64,000 nt of DNA from assembly GCF_001434115.1 (NCBI RefSeq), contig NZ_AZDW01000013.1:1-64000 (forward strand), given 5' to 3'. The notes below the pieces were generated by a model. It had not been told where the DNA came from and did no database searches. It saw nothing but the letters and a program-made list of their open reading frames with translations. The stretch comes from Levilactobacillus zymae DSM 19395. GTDB lineage: Bacteria; Bacillota; Bacilli; Lactobacillales; Lactobacillaceae. Below are positions 54,722 through 64,000 of this stretch, piece after piece (position 1 is the first letter of the stretch; each line of letters begins with the position of its first letter). The translations under genes were made by a program, and so were the position numbers.

Positions 54722-55204
54722 ATGACGAAAGAACGAATTCCGTGGGACCAATATTTTATGTTACAAGCGTTAGTGATTTCGACCCGGAGCACCTGTAACC
54801 GGTTGTCCGTCGGGGCCATCGTGGTCCGCGACCGCCGGATCATTGCGGGCGGGTACAACGGCTCGGTTTCGGGCGACGACCATTGTCTCGACCAGGGGTG
54901 TTACCTGGTCGACGGGCACTGTGTCCGGACGATTCACGCGGAAATGAACGCGATTTTGCAGTGCGCGAAGTTCGGTGAAGCCACGGATGGCGCGGAGATC
55001 TACGTTACGGACTTCCCGTGCTTACAATGCACCAAGATGTTATTGCAGGCGGGGATCACTAAGATTACCTACCTGCGGAATTACCATAACGATCCGTACG
55101 CGCAAAAACTGTTAGATTTGAAGCACGTGGCCGTCCAACAGGTCACCGTCGATTCCCAATTGTTAACGCATTTATCGTTTGACCAACCCAAGACGGAGCG
55201 GTGA
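54722..55204 (+). CDS. comEB: dCMP deaminase family protein ComEB
   Basis: Zinc deoxycytidylate deaminase, converting dCMP to dUMP. The zinc motif HAEMNAIL and the two Cys in PCLQCTKM are present; 160 residues. It sits between comEA and comEC as in B. subtilis, where it is not itself essential for DNA uptake. The stop overlaps the GTG start of comEC (GTGA). Confidence 0.94.
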   Translation: MTKERIPWDQYFMLQALVISTRSTCNRLSVGAIVVRDRRIIAGGYNGSVSGDDHCLDQGCYLVDGHCVRTIHAEMNAILQCAKFGEATDGAEIYVTDFPCLQCTKMLLQAGITKITYLRNYHNDPYAQKLLDLKHVAVQQVTVDSQLLTHLSFDQPKTER

Positions 55205-57459
55205 CTGCGGCTCACTGGTTTTTGGCCAGTCTGCCGGTCGCCGCGTTAAGCGTAATGCTAGGCGGTCACTGGTTGGGTGGCGGGGTACTGCTCCTACTGA
55301 GTGTTGGGCGAGTCCTCACGTTACGGTCGTTACCCACCCTCTTGGTGACCGGGGGATTATTACTGGGATTCGCTGGGTGGTTCGGTTGGCGGCAAACGCA
55401 GCTGGATCAGCGGCGGTTAGCCGTGACGGCGCTGCAGCCGGTCACCCTGCATCTCCGAGTGCAACCGGACAGTCCCGTGATTCACGGTAGCGGGTATACG
55501 CTAGTGGGGCAACGTCCGAACGGGGAGCGCCTGACGGTCCACGGAACCCTGCATTCGGCTAACGAGTTAACGCAACTTCGGCAATTGCGGCGGCCAACTT
55601 GGTGGACGGTCACGGGCCAGGCGAGTGGCCTGTTACCGGCGCCGAACTTTAACCAGTTTGATGCGGCCCGCTACTGGGGCAACCGGGGCATTGTCAACAC
55701 CGTCAAGGTGACGAGTGCGACTTGGCGACCGGCCGCTAGCCGGGGGCTGACCTGGTGGGCGGATACCTGGCATGGTTGGCGCAGCAGTCTGATTCGGTAC
55801 TGTGAGCAACTCCCCGGAGCGTTACGTGTGTACGCGCTGGGCCTATTTCCGGGTAGTCGGGCCAGTGAGGCGCCCCAGGAACTCGCTGGGATGCAGCGAC
55901 TAGGATTGATCCACCTCTTTGCCATTTCGGGCTTGCACGTCGCGTTGGTCCTGACGGTGGCCGAGTGGGGACTGATCCAGGCACGGTTACCGCGCGAATG
56001 GTGGGAGTGGGGCCTATTAGCGGGACTACCGGGCTATGCGATCCTGGCCGGCGGTGGCAGTGGTGTCTTGCGGGCCTGCTGGATGCGTGGTTTACAGCTG
56101 GGGGGCCGCCGGCTGAAGCGGCCCGTTAGCCCACTGGGTGCCTGGACGGGCGCCTTTTTGGTGGGGCTGGCGCAAAATCCGGGATTGGTGTTCGAACTGG
56201 GGAGTCAGCTCAGTTACGGCCTATCGTTGGCGTTGATCCTGCTCAAGGAAGAGACTTCGCGTTGGCGGGAGCTGGGATTGACCCTACTGGGCTTGCCCAG
56301 TCTCCTGAGCGGTGTCTTTCAGTGGCACAGTCTGACCATTCTCGCCAACTGGGTGGTGGTCCCGTTGTTTCCCGTGCTCCTGTTACCTTTGACCGTGCTG
56401 GGCACGCTGACGGGACCTCGTTGGCCGGCAATCACGAACGGGTGTGCCGCCGGTTTAGCGGGGATCGATGACCTGTTGCGCCGGGTCGCGGCGTTACCGG
56501 GCAATGTGGCCTTTGGCAAACCCTATTGGGGAATTGCGGTCGCGTGGTACCTGGGAACCTGGTGGATCTGGAGTCGGCCACCCCAGCAACGGCGACGCTG
56601 GCTGGTGGGCCTGCTGGTGAGCTATGGCCTGGTCTTTGTCGGCATCCACTATCCGCTCCACGGTGAAGTGGCCTATTTCGACGTGGGGCAGGGGGATAGC
56701 ATCCTGATTCGCACGCCCGGTAACCGCCGGGTGACGCTGATCGACGTGGGTGGACGCCTGGCGTTTCCCCAACCCGCCTGGGCACCGGTACGGCCGGTGA
56801 CCTACGGGGCCGAATATACCAGTGTGACTTACCTGAAGAGTCGGGGAATCACCCACATCAACGACATTTATTTGACCCATCATGATGCGGACCACATTGG
56901 CGATTTACCGGCGCTCTTGGCCGCGTTTCGGGTCGATTGTGTGTGGGTCTCGACGGGAATGGCGCGGGAAGCGGCCTGGCAACGGACCGTGGCCCGGTAC
57001 CCCGGCTTACGGGTCCGCCCCTTACAGGTGGGCGTTCCGGCGTCACTAATGGTCCACCATCCCTTCGCGGTCATGCCGGCCGATAATGCCGGTTCACTCG
57101 CTTTACAGGGGGACTTTGGTGGGTTAAACTTCCTATTTATGGGAGATTTAGACCAGGCGGGGGAACAGAAGATTTTAGCGGCCCAGCCCCACCTGCGGAC
57201 CGACGTCTTAAAGCTAGGACACCACGGCAGTAAGACCGCCACGGCGGCGAACTTTGTGGCCCAAGTCCGGCCCCGACTAGCCATTATCTCGGCGGGCCGG
57301 CATAATCGCTACGGTCATCCCAGTCCCGAAACCTTACGGACGCTACAAGCGGCGAACCTACCATGGGTCAGCACCCAGCAACGGGGGATGATCCGCTACG
57401 TTTATCGGGGCCAGCACGGAACTTGGCAAACCAAATTAAATTTAAAAGGGGAATCCTAG
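55201..57459 (+). CDS. comEC: DNA internalisation channel ComEC/Rec2
   Basis: Polytopic membrane protein that forms the channel for single-stranded DNA entry. A DUF4131-like N-terminal part, the Competence domain with GLIHLFAISGLHVALV and several membrane helices, and a C-terminal metallo-beta-lactamase domain with LTHHDADHIGDL near residue 559 and LGHHGSKTA. It is 752 residues long and reads without interruption, so the uptake channel is not decayed. It starts with GTG at 55201, coupled to comEB. Confidence 0.95.
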   Translation: MTAAHWFLASLPVAALSVMLGGHWLGGGVLLLLSVGRVLTLRSLPTLLVTGGLLLGFAGWFGWRQTQLDQRRLAVTALQPVTLHLRVQPDSPVIHGSGYTLVGQRPNGERLTVHGTLHSANELTQLRQLRRPTWWTVTGQASGLLPAPNFNQFDAARYWGNRGIVNTVKVTSATWRPAASRGLTWWADTWHGWRSSLIRYCEQLPGALRVYALGLFPGSRASEAPQELAGMQRLGLIHLFAISGLHVALVLTVAEWGLIQARLPREWWEWGLLAGLPGYAILAGGGSGVLRACWMRGLQLGGRRLKRPVSPLGAWTGAFLVGLAQNPGLVFELGSQLSYGLSLALILLKEETSRWRELGLTLLGLPSLLSGVFQWHSLTILANWVVVPLFPVLLLPLTVLGTLTGPRWPAITNGCAAGLAGIDDLLRRVAALPGNVAFGKPYWGIAVAWYLGTWWIWSRPPQQRRRWLVGLLVSYGLVFVGIHYPLHGEVAYFDVGQGDSILIRTPGNRRVTLIDVGGRLAFPQPAWAPVRPVTYGAEYTSVTYLKSRGITHINDIYLTHHDADHIGDLPALLAAFRVDCVWVSTGMAREAAWQRTVARYPGLRVRPLQVGVPASLMVHHPFAVMPADNAGSLALQGDFGGLNFLFMGDLDQAGEQKILAAQPHLRTDVLKLGHHGSKTATAANFVAQVRPRLAIISAGRHNRYGHPSPETLRTLQAANLPWVSTQQRGMIRYVYRGQHGTWQTKLNLKGES

Positions 57460-57461
57460 GC

Positions 57462-58496
57462 GTGACGATAACACAACTCTTAAAACAACTGGCGGCCGGT
57501 CAGGTGACCGCCCCCATCTACGTTATTCTGGGCGAAATGCCCTATTTTCAGCACCGCTTAAAGACGGCGTTTAAGCAACTGGTGCCTACGGAAGAACAGA
57601 CCATGAATTATGCCAGTTATGACCTGGAGACGGTCCCGTTAGCCGTAGGACTCGACGATGCGATGGCGGCCCCGTTCTTTGGGGAACGTCGGGTGGTCTG
57701 CCTGGACAATCCCGTTTTTCTGACCGGCGAGACCAAGAAAAGCAAGGTCGACCACGATTTGAACAGTCTCGAGCAATACTTAACGGCGCCGATGACCAGT
57801 ACCGTGTTGGTCTTTTTCGCCCCGTATGCCAAGTTAGACGGGCGCAAGAAGATCGTTAAGCAACTCAAAAAGGTGGCCACCACGGTCGAATTAGGGGACT
57901 TTGCGGAACGTGAAGTCCGCCAATTCTTTCAGGCACAGTTAAAGCAGGACGGTTACACCATGGTACCGGCCGCGCTGAACGATTTGATCCAACGAACGGA
58001 TGCCGACCTGTCACTGATGATGAATGAACGCGAAAAATTGGAACTCTTTACGTTACCCGACCATGAGATCCAACCCGCTGCGGTCCAGGGTCTGGTCCGC
58101 CAAACGCTGACTCAAAACGTGTTTGACCTGGTCAACCGGGTCCTGGCCAAGAATACGGCGGGAGCCGTGGCGTTGTATCGCGAACTCCTTCAGGCCAAGG
58201 AAGAGCCCTTACGGATCAACGCGATTCTGCAGGGACAGTTTCGTCTGTTGATCCAGACCAAGGTGTTGGCCCAACAGGGGTATAGTCAAGGGAAGCTAGC
58301 CAGCACGCTCAAGGTCCATCCGTACCGCATCAAGTTAGCTTTGCAGACGCACCGCCGGTTTCACTTGGACGATCTCAACCGGGCCTACCTGGGCCTGTTC
58401 AAGGTGGAACAGCAGATGAAGTCGACATCTTTAGATCCCGAGCTGCTCTTTTCACTTTTCATGACGCAGTTTGCGGGCCAAAAAGCCACGGTCTAA
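57462..58496 (+). CDS. holA: DNA polymerase III delta subunit
   Basis: Clamp-loader subunit that opens the sliding clamp. GTG at 57462 gives 344 residues and a normal N terminus with IYVILGEMPYFQ; the frame is open back into comEC, but that part is unlike HolA. The C-terminal helical domain has INAILQGQFRLLIQTKVLAQ. AAAGGGG lies 10 nt upstream. The order comEC-holA-rpsT is common in Firmicutes. Confidence 0.93.
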   Translation: MTITQLLKQLAAGQVTAPIYVILGEMPYFQHRLKTAFKQLVPTEEQTMNYASYDLETVPLAVGLDDAMAAPFFGERRVVCLDNPVFLTGETKKSKVDHDLNSLEQYLTAPMTSTVLVFFAPYAKLDGRKKIVKQLKKVATTVELGDFAEREVRQFFQAQLKQDGYTMVPAALNDLIQRTDADLSLMMNEREKLELFTLPDHEIQPAAVQGLVRQTLTQNVFDLVNRVLAKNTAGAVALYRELLQAKEEPLRINAILQGQFRLLIQTKVLAQQGYSQGKLASTLKVHPYRIKLALQTHRRFHLDDLNRAYLGLFKVEQQMKSTSLDPELLFSLFMTQFAGQKATV

Positions 58497-58512
58497 AAAA
58501 TCGGGAACACAA

Positions 58513-58544
58513 AAAGGCGCAACCAATAAATTGGTCGCGCCTTT
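58513..58544. terminator. Bidirectional terminator between holA and rpsT
   Basis: AAAGGCGC-A-ACCAAT pairs with ATTGGT-C-GCGCCTTT, with A/T runs on both strands; the genes converge here. Confidence 0.92.
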
Positions 58545-58574
58545 ATTACATCATCTCATGAGGTTGATGTGTGA

Positions 58575-58829
58575 TTACTTAGCTAAACGGGCAGCCATCC
58601 GTGACTTGTCACGGGAAGCCTTGTTCCGCTTGATTAAGCCCTTGGAAGCAGCCTTGTCTACGGCAGCACTAGCTAAACGGAATAATTCTTCCGCGTTGTC
58701 AGCACCGGCAGTCTTAGCTTGTTCGAAACGCTTAACAGCAGTCCGCATCGTGCTTAATTGTGCGGAGTTACGTTCGTTAGCCTTAACGTTAGTCTTGGCC
58801 CGTTCGATAGCAGATTTGATAATTGGCAT
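58575..58829 (-). CDS. rpsT: 30S ribosomal protein S20
   Basis: An 84-residue basic helical protein that binds 16S rRNA early in assembly. The start [20 protein letters not shown] and the end [20 protein letters not shown] are typical. ATG at 58829 follows GGAGGTG on the minus strand. It has its own promoter at 58890-58918 and ends at the shared terminator. Confidence 0.97.
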   Translation of the reverse strand: MPIIKSAIERAKTNVKANERNSAQLSTMRTAVKRFEQAKTAGADNAEELFRLASAAVDKAASKGLIKRNKASRDKSRMAARLAK

Positions 58830-58889
58830 GAAAATTTCACCTCCGAATGAGAAATCCTGGTACCGGAAATCTTAATTTCAACGTATGTC

Positions 58890-58918
58890 ATTATACAGAA
58901 CCCTGAGGGGGAATGCAA
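58890..58918 (-). promoter_or_regulatory. Promoter for rpsT
   Basis: On the minus strand TTGCAT, 17-nt spacer and a perfect TATAAT; the spacer contains CCCTCAGGG. It leaves a leader of about 55 nt. Confidence 0.82.
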
Positions 58919-58976
58919 TAGCTACGCCAGATTATTGTAAAGCAATTTTACTTGATAGCCACTTTTGGCGAAAGCC

Positions 58977-59005
58977 TTGCGTTTTGGTAATTTTTCCAGT
59001 ATGAT
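58977..59005 (+). promoter_or_regulatory. Promoter for rpsO
   Basis: TTGCGT (58977-58982), 17-nt spacer, TATGAT (59000-59005). Confidence 0.75.
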
Positions 59006-59011
59006 AAATAA

Positions 59012-59106
59012 CTGTGCGAAAAGCACAAACCTCTGACTTAGTTTGTCGGCGGCCACCGACGACTTACTCAGTTTGGGGCACTTATTTGAAAGGGTGGTAA
59101 TTTACC
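59012..59106 (+). promoter_or_regulatory. rpsO leader, probable S15 autoregulatory structure
   Basis: The 95-nt leader folds into GTGC-GAAAA-GCAC and GTCGG-N6-CCGAC hairpins before the AAAGGGTGG ribosome-binding site. S15 is known to regulate its own mRNA through leader structures that mimic its rRNA site in several bacteria; that this one does so is inference. Confidence 0.5.
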
Positions 59107-59376
59107 ATGGCTATCAGTCAAGCACAAAAGAACGAAATCATCAAGCAATACGCACGTCACGAAGGTGACACCGGTTCGACGGAAGTTCAAGTTGCCGTTT
59201 TAACCGCTGACATCAACGAAATCAACAAGCATATGCAAGCCCACCGCAAGGACTTCCATTCCCAACGTGGGTTGATGAAGAAGATCGGTCACCGTCGTAA
59301 CTTATTAGCTTACTTACGGAAGACTGACGTTCAACGTTACCGTGAATTAATCAAGAGCTTGGGCCTGCGTCGTTAA
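59107..59376 (+). CDS. rpsO: 30S ribosomal protein S15
   Basis: An 89-residue primary 16S rRNA-binding protein. The sequence has the family landmarks [34 protein letters not shown] and [15 protein letters not shown] at 59107. It is monocistronic, with a strong promoter and terminator. Confidence 0.98.
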   Translation: MAISQAQKNEIIKQYARHEGDTGSTEVQVAVLTADINEINKHMQAHRKDFHSQRGLMKKIGHRRNLLAYLRKTDVQRYRELIKSLGLRR

Positions 59377-59395
59377 TTCGTCGTGGAACCTACGA

Positions 59396-59427
59396 GTCCA
59401 TTCCCGTTTTGGGGATGGGCTTTTTTT
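59396..59427 (+). terminator. Terminator after rpsO
   Basis: GTCCATTCCC, loop GTTTT, GGGGATGGGC, then seven T. Confidence 0.93.
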
Positions 59428-59584
59428 GTTGGGCGAGCCTCGCATCATAGTTCTGTATTTGGGTAAAGTATGGTAAACTGAAAGAAGTTTAACTACGGAC
59501 GAAATTCGGTACCCATACCGATAAGCAATCTGCGCAACGTTGCGGGATTGACCAAATTAAAGAAAAGATACTTGAGGTGAACTT

Positions 59585-61450
59585 ATGAGTGCAAAAATTA
59601 AAATCATTCCGTTTGGCGGGGTCCGCGAAAACGGAAAGAACATGTACGCCGTGGACGTTAACGGCGGCATCTACATCTTAGACTGTGGGTTAAAATACCC
59701 GGAAAATGAACTCCTAGGGATCGACGTGGTGATTCCGGATTGGGATTACCTGCGGGAAAATAAGGACCGGATCGTGGCGGTCTTTCTGACCCACGGCCAT
59801 GCCGATGCCATCGGCGCGTTACCCTACTTTTTGAGTGAATTTAACGTACCCGTCTTTGGGTCGGAAATGACGGTGGCCTTAGCTAAGATTAGTGTGGCCA
59901 ACGAGCCGAAGGTCAAAAATTACGATGATTTTCACGTGATCGACGAAAAGACCGAAATCGACTTTGGTGACGTGGTGGTTTCCTTCTTCGCCACGACCCA
60001 CTCGATTCCCGAATCCTTGGGGATCGTGCTGAAGACCGATGAAGGCCGAATCGTCTACACGGGCGATTTCAAGTTCGACCAGACGGCACAACCAGGGTAC
60101 CAGACCGACTATGCGCGGCTGGGGGCCATTGGTCAGGCGGGCGTTTTAGCGTTACTCAGTGATTCCGCAAATGCCGAAAACCCTAAGATGAACGCCTCCG
60201 AACAAGAATTGGCGGAAGCCATCGAAGAGACCTTCCATTACCGGGATGGCCGTATCGTGGTGGCTTGCGTGGCGTCTAATATCTTACGGATTCAACAAAT
60301 CTTCGACGCCGCCGTCAAGACGGGCCGGAAGGTTTGTTTGACGGGCCAGGATTTAGAAAAAATCGTCCACACGGCGATGGATCTAGGCAAGTTGTCCTTT
60401 GACGACGACCTGCTGATCACACCGGAACAAGTGGAAGCCTTAGACCCGACCGAGACGGTCATTTTGCAGACGGGGAAGATGGGGGAACCTATCAAGGCCC
60501 TCCAACGCATGGCTAATAAACAAGAAAAGCAATTAAACATCCAACCCGGGGACCTGGTCTACATCGTCACGACCCCATCACACGCCATGGACACCACGGT
60601 GGCCCAGACGCGGGACATGATTTATCGGGCCGGGGGCGAAGTCAAGGCAATCTCCGATGAACTCAATTCGTCGGGGCACGCTTACAAACGCGACCTGCAA
60701 TTAATGCTGAACCTGATGAAGCCCCAGTACTTGATTCCTATTCAAGGGGAGTACCGGCTGTTAAACGCGCACGCACAAGCGGCGTTAGAATTAGGGATGC
60801 CGGCCGACCACATCTTTATTTTGGCTAAGGGCGACGTTTTGACCTATGCCGACGGTAAGATGGGACTCGGTGACGGCATCGACGTCAGTGATACCATGAT
60901 TGACGGGATCGGTGTGGGTGACATTGGCAACATCGTCCTTCGCGACCGGAAAGTTTTGGCGGACGATGGGATCTTCATCGCCGTAGTGACGATCGATCGC
61001 AAGAAAAAGCAAATCGTCGCGGCACCGAAGATTACGTCACGGGGCTTTGTTTACGTGAAGGCGAACAAGGACCTGATGCAGGAGAGTTCGGATATCATCT
61101 GCAAGACGGTGCAAAATAATCTGGATAATAAAGAGTTTGACTGGGGCCACCTGAAACAAGATGTCCGTGAACACCTGAGTCATTACCTCTTTGACCAGAC
61201 CCACCGGCGGCCCGTGATCTTACCCGTCATCATGGAAGTTAACCAGCATCACCGGCGGACGGGAAAGAGCAAAACGGCGAAGGCCGCTCAGTCGGAAGCC
61301 AAGCCCGCAACCAAGGGGCACCAGACTAAGGGCCAAAAGGCGCAAAAGGCCAAATCGGCCGATCAGGCACCGTCGGAACACCCGAAGAGTAAAAATCATC
61401 GGCGTCGGCGGCGGAACAATCACGCCACCGCAACGGATAAAAAAGATTAA
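59585..61450 (+). CDS. rnjB: Ribonuclease J2
   Basis: Second RNase J of the cell, which forms a complex with RNase J1 to mature and degrade RNA. Beta-lactamase motif FLTHGHADAIGALPYFL (the usual HxHxDH reads HGHADA, with Ala replacing the final His, as expected of RNase J2 with weak activity), SDSANAENP and SSGHAYKRDLQL. It is 621 residues long; after residue 555 there is a Lys/Ala/Ser-rich basic tail (ending RRRRNN...) absent from the J1 gene. The leader (about 59510-59555) folds into CGGTA-CCCA-TACCG and a CAATC...GATTG stem. Confidence 0.94.
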   Translation: MSAKIKIIPFGGVRENGKNMYAVDVNGGIYILDCGLKYPENELLGIDVVIPDWDYLRENKDRIVAVFLTHGHADAIGALPYFLSEFNVPVFGSEMTVALAKISVANEPKVKNYDDFHVIDEKTEIDFGDVVVSFFATTHSIPESLGIVLKTDEGRIVYTGDFKFDQTAQPGYQTDYARLGAIGQAGVLALLSDSANAENPKMNASEQELAEAIEETFHYRDGRIVVACVASNILRIQQIFDAAVKTGRKVCLTGQDLEKIVHTAMDLGKLSFDDDLLITPEQVEALDPTETVILQTGKMGEPIKALQRMANKQEKQLNIQPGDLVYIVTTPSHAMDTTVAQTRDMIYRAGGEVKAISDELNSSGHAYKRDLQLMLNLMKPQYLIPIQGEYRLLNAHAQAALELGMPADHIFILAKGDVLTYADGKMGLGDGIDVSDTMIDGIGVGDIGNIVLRDRKVLADDGIFIAVVTIDRKKKQIVAAPKITSRGFVYVKANKDLMQESSDIICKTVQNNLDNKEFDWGHLKQDVREHLSHYLFDQTHRRPVILPVIMEVNQHHRRTGKSKTAKAAQSEAKPATKGHQTKGQKAQKAKSADQAPSEHPKSKNHRRRRRNNHATATDKKD

Positions 61451-61457
61451 GTGAATT

Positions 61458-61490
61458 GGGGCCAACTTTCGGTAAGAAAGGGGCCCTTTT
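61458..61490 (+). terminator. Weak terminator between rnjB and the TPR-like gene
   Basis: GGGCC pairs with GGCCC and inner CTTTC with GAAAG, followed by TTTT. The next gene starts 27 nt later, so read-through is likely. Confidence 0.55.
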
Positions 61491-61516
61491 CGTTTCCAGT
61501 ATTAAGGAGGAAATCC

Positions 61517-62446
61517 ATGGATTCAGCACAATTTCAGCGGGCGCTCGCGGCGTTTCAGCAGGAACAGTGGTCCCAGGCCAGTGCGGCGTTTACCACGCTC
61601 TATCAGGCCCACCAGACGGCAGAACTGAACCGGTATCTGGCGACTAGTCTCTACCATGATCAACAGTTCTTGGCGGCGGAACAAATTGCCGCGGAAAACG
61701 ACCGGGCATATTTGATCGATCAACGGTGGTTTACCCAGCGATTGACGATTGCGTTAAAGAATCAACAATTTATCTTTGCTCGCCAGTGGTGTCACTTACC
61801 GGAAGCTCAAGCGTGGGCGCAGGCGGGATTGGCCCAGGTCGTTACGGCCGAAGACCAAGCCCGACAAACGCTGGGCGCAACGCAACGGGTCATCGCTAAG
61901 CAGTTTTACCATTTGGGGGATACCGACTTAGCCGAGCAACAGCGGCGGATTAAGCGGGCGCAGCAGCTGCCCCTGCGAGAGTTTTTGCGGGGAGTTCAGT
62001 ATTTATTGGTGGATCCGTTCTTACACCCGCTGCTGCGGGCGACCCTATTAGAGGAACTTTCGCGCTTACAGCTCGATCAGCCGGTGCGGCTCCAATGGCT
62101 CGACGACCAGATTTACACCGTTGAGACGGCTAAATTGGGACCGGTGGCGGCCGGTCCGGCAGCGCAAGCCGCGTTGACCTACCTGACCACGCAATTTGCG
62201 CAAACTAATCCCGGATTAGTGGCTAACGTTCGGCAAACGCTTAATTTACAATTAATGTTGTTATACCCGTTTGCGGACAAAGTTTTAACTGCGCCGGAAG
62301 CGTGGATCGATTATTTAGCGGGTCGCCCCGTGCAAACCGCAATTTCACCGGAACAAGCTAAACAGCTAAAAACTTGGCAAAAACGCTTAGGGAAGCACTT
62401 ACAGGACCTATTTGCCGCAATAAATAACGAAAAGCCCGAAAATTAG
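61517..62446 (+). CDS. TPR-like helical protein
   Basis: A 309-residue soluble protein. The N-terminal part has TPR-type helices (FQRALAAFQQEQWSQASAAF, then AELNRYLATSLYHDQQFLAA), followed by Gln/Ala/Leu-rich helices without known motifs. It has no signal or membrane segment. ATG at 61517 follows AGGAGG (61505-61510). It is immediately downstream of rnjB and shares its direction; an RNA-decay role is only a guess. The function is not recognised. Confidence 0.75.
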   Translation: MDSAQFQRALAAFQQEQWSQASAAFTTLYQAHQTAELNRYLATSLYHDQQFLAAEQIAAENDRAYLIDQRWFTQRLTIALKNQQFIFARQWCHLPEAQAWAQAGLAQVVTAEDQARQTLGATQRVIAKQFYHLGDTDLAEQQRRIKRAQQLPLREFLRGVQYLLVDPFLHPLLRATLLEELSRLQLDQPVRLQWLDDQIYTVETAKLGPVAAGPAAQAALTYLTTQFAQTNPGLVANVRQTLNLQLMLLYPFADKVLTAPEAWIDYLAGRPVQTAISPEQAKQLKTWQKRLGKHLQDLFAAINNEKPEN

Positions 62447-62457
62447 TGATTTTTTAG

Positions 62458-62486
62458 TTTACAAATAATTGGTGAGCAGATATACT
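62458..62486 (+). promoter_or_regulatory. Promoter P1 for tuf
   Basis: TTTACA (62458-62463), 17-nt spacer, TATACT (62481-62486). A second -10, TATAAT, is at 62541-62546 with a poor -35 (TTTCCC), so two start points are possible. Confidence 0.75.
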
Positions 62487-62619
62487 AGTCAAGGATTCTT
62501 TTTTAGAGGGTTCCAGCTTTCCCTTTCAAAGAAGAAGTAGTATAATTTTACGCAAAGAGTTGTTAATTTTCGTCTGAAAATTAAGGATTCTTGCGATAAA
62601 ATACAGGAGGGTTTCATTA

Positions 62620-63810
<1,191 letters not shown>

Positions 63811-63837
63811 TTAAGTTTTCTTAATTAGCTGTACCGC

Positions 63838-63878
63838 AAAAAGGAGTGCGAAAAGCTTTGCTTTTCGGCTCCTTTTTT
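63838..63878 (+). terminator. Terminator after tuf
   Basis: AAAAGGAG and CGAAAAGC pair with GCTTTTCG and CTCCTTTT across a small internal loop, then a T-run. Confidence 0.93.
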
Positions 63879-63899
63879 GTATGCAGTCATAAAATGAAT

Positions 63900-63935
63900 A
63901 ACCCCCGTTGACGATTGTTGGTCAACGGGGGTTTT
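63900..63935. terminator. Second stem-loop downstream of tuf
   Basis: AACCCCCGTTGAC and GTCAACGGGGGTT form a perfect stem with an 8-nt loop. Only a short T-run follows on either strand. It may end a gene converging from beyond the window or back up the tuf terminator. Nothing else is called in 63936-64000. Confidence 0.7.
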
Positions 63936-64000
63936 GGTCGTTTACCGGGAGTCTCACGGTTGAGCCCTTAGGATTCTCGATAACTACTAGCTGAAATGAA

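Noticed and set aside
58471-58875. 134-residue plus-strand open frame over rpsT
   Set aside because: It is the complement of the S20 gene and spans the holA/rpsT terminator.

Overview
This window is chromosomal DNA of a Gram-positive lactic acid bacterium, almost certainly a member of Lactobacillaceae with relatively high G+C (60-base samples from core genes reach about 62% GC). The evidence is gene content and order: the end of a division cluster (ftsA-ftsZ-sepF-yggT-ylmH-divIVA) followed by a T-box-controlled ileS; paired RNase J genes; the small RNA polymerase epsilon subunit; a pdhABCD operon; a DUF1831 gene beside a cysteine desulfurase; and ylbG-rsmD-coaD next to a comE operon. I cannot fix the genus from sequence alone. 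No rRNA, tRNA, CRISPR array or insertion sequence was seen.

Layout. 1-8.4 kb: cell division genes and ileS with an isoleucine T-box leader. 8.4-11.9 kb: cold-shock-like protein, ADP-ribose pyrophosphatase, small membrane protein, MTA/SAH nucleosidase, cysteine desulfurase and DUF1831. 11.9-15.2 kb: an AT-rich DUF262/DUF1524 (GmrSD-like) restriction-type gene, an elaborately folded noncoding element and a metallophosphoesterase; these separate the desulfurase from mnmA, its usual partner in tRNA thiolation. 15.3-21.7 kb: mnmA, a histidine phosphatase-TPR-recD2 operon, and a PRPP synthetase paralogue altered at several catalytic loops. 21.7-36 kb: an accessory metabolic and cell-surface stretch (acyltransferase, oligopeptide-binding lipoprotein, murQ with a perfect cre site, aldo-keto reductase, LacI-type regulator, rbsK, transketolase, a YkfC-like muropeptide peptidase, a DUF1002 exported protein, a LysM-NlpC/P60 wall hydrolase). 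36-40.5 kb: minus-strand dagK, rpoY-rnjA and def, with one plus-strand membrane protein between them.

40.7-47.9 kb: the pyruvate dehydrogenase operon, then an operon of a lactate-dehydrogenase-fold protein that has lost its catalytic residues, a UPF0223 protein and an inositol-phosphatase family protein. 48-58.5 kb: typA, ftsW behind a long structured leader, ylbG-rsmD-coaD-protease, comEA-comEB-comEC and holA. 58.5-64 kb: divergent rpsT and rpsO, rnjB with a TPR-like protein, and tuf.

Most of the window is ordinary core genome. The parts that best merit a second look are two unclassified structured noncoding regions (14141-14298 and about 50100-50283), the long hairpin between the T-box and ileS, the DUF262 gene inserted in the thiolation neighbourhood, and two apparent pseudo-enzymes (the PRPP synthetase paralogue and the LDH-fold protein). 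Start codons were moved downstream of the longest possible start wherever a Shine-Dalgarno sequence clearly favoured an internal ATG, GTG or TTG.
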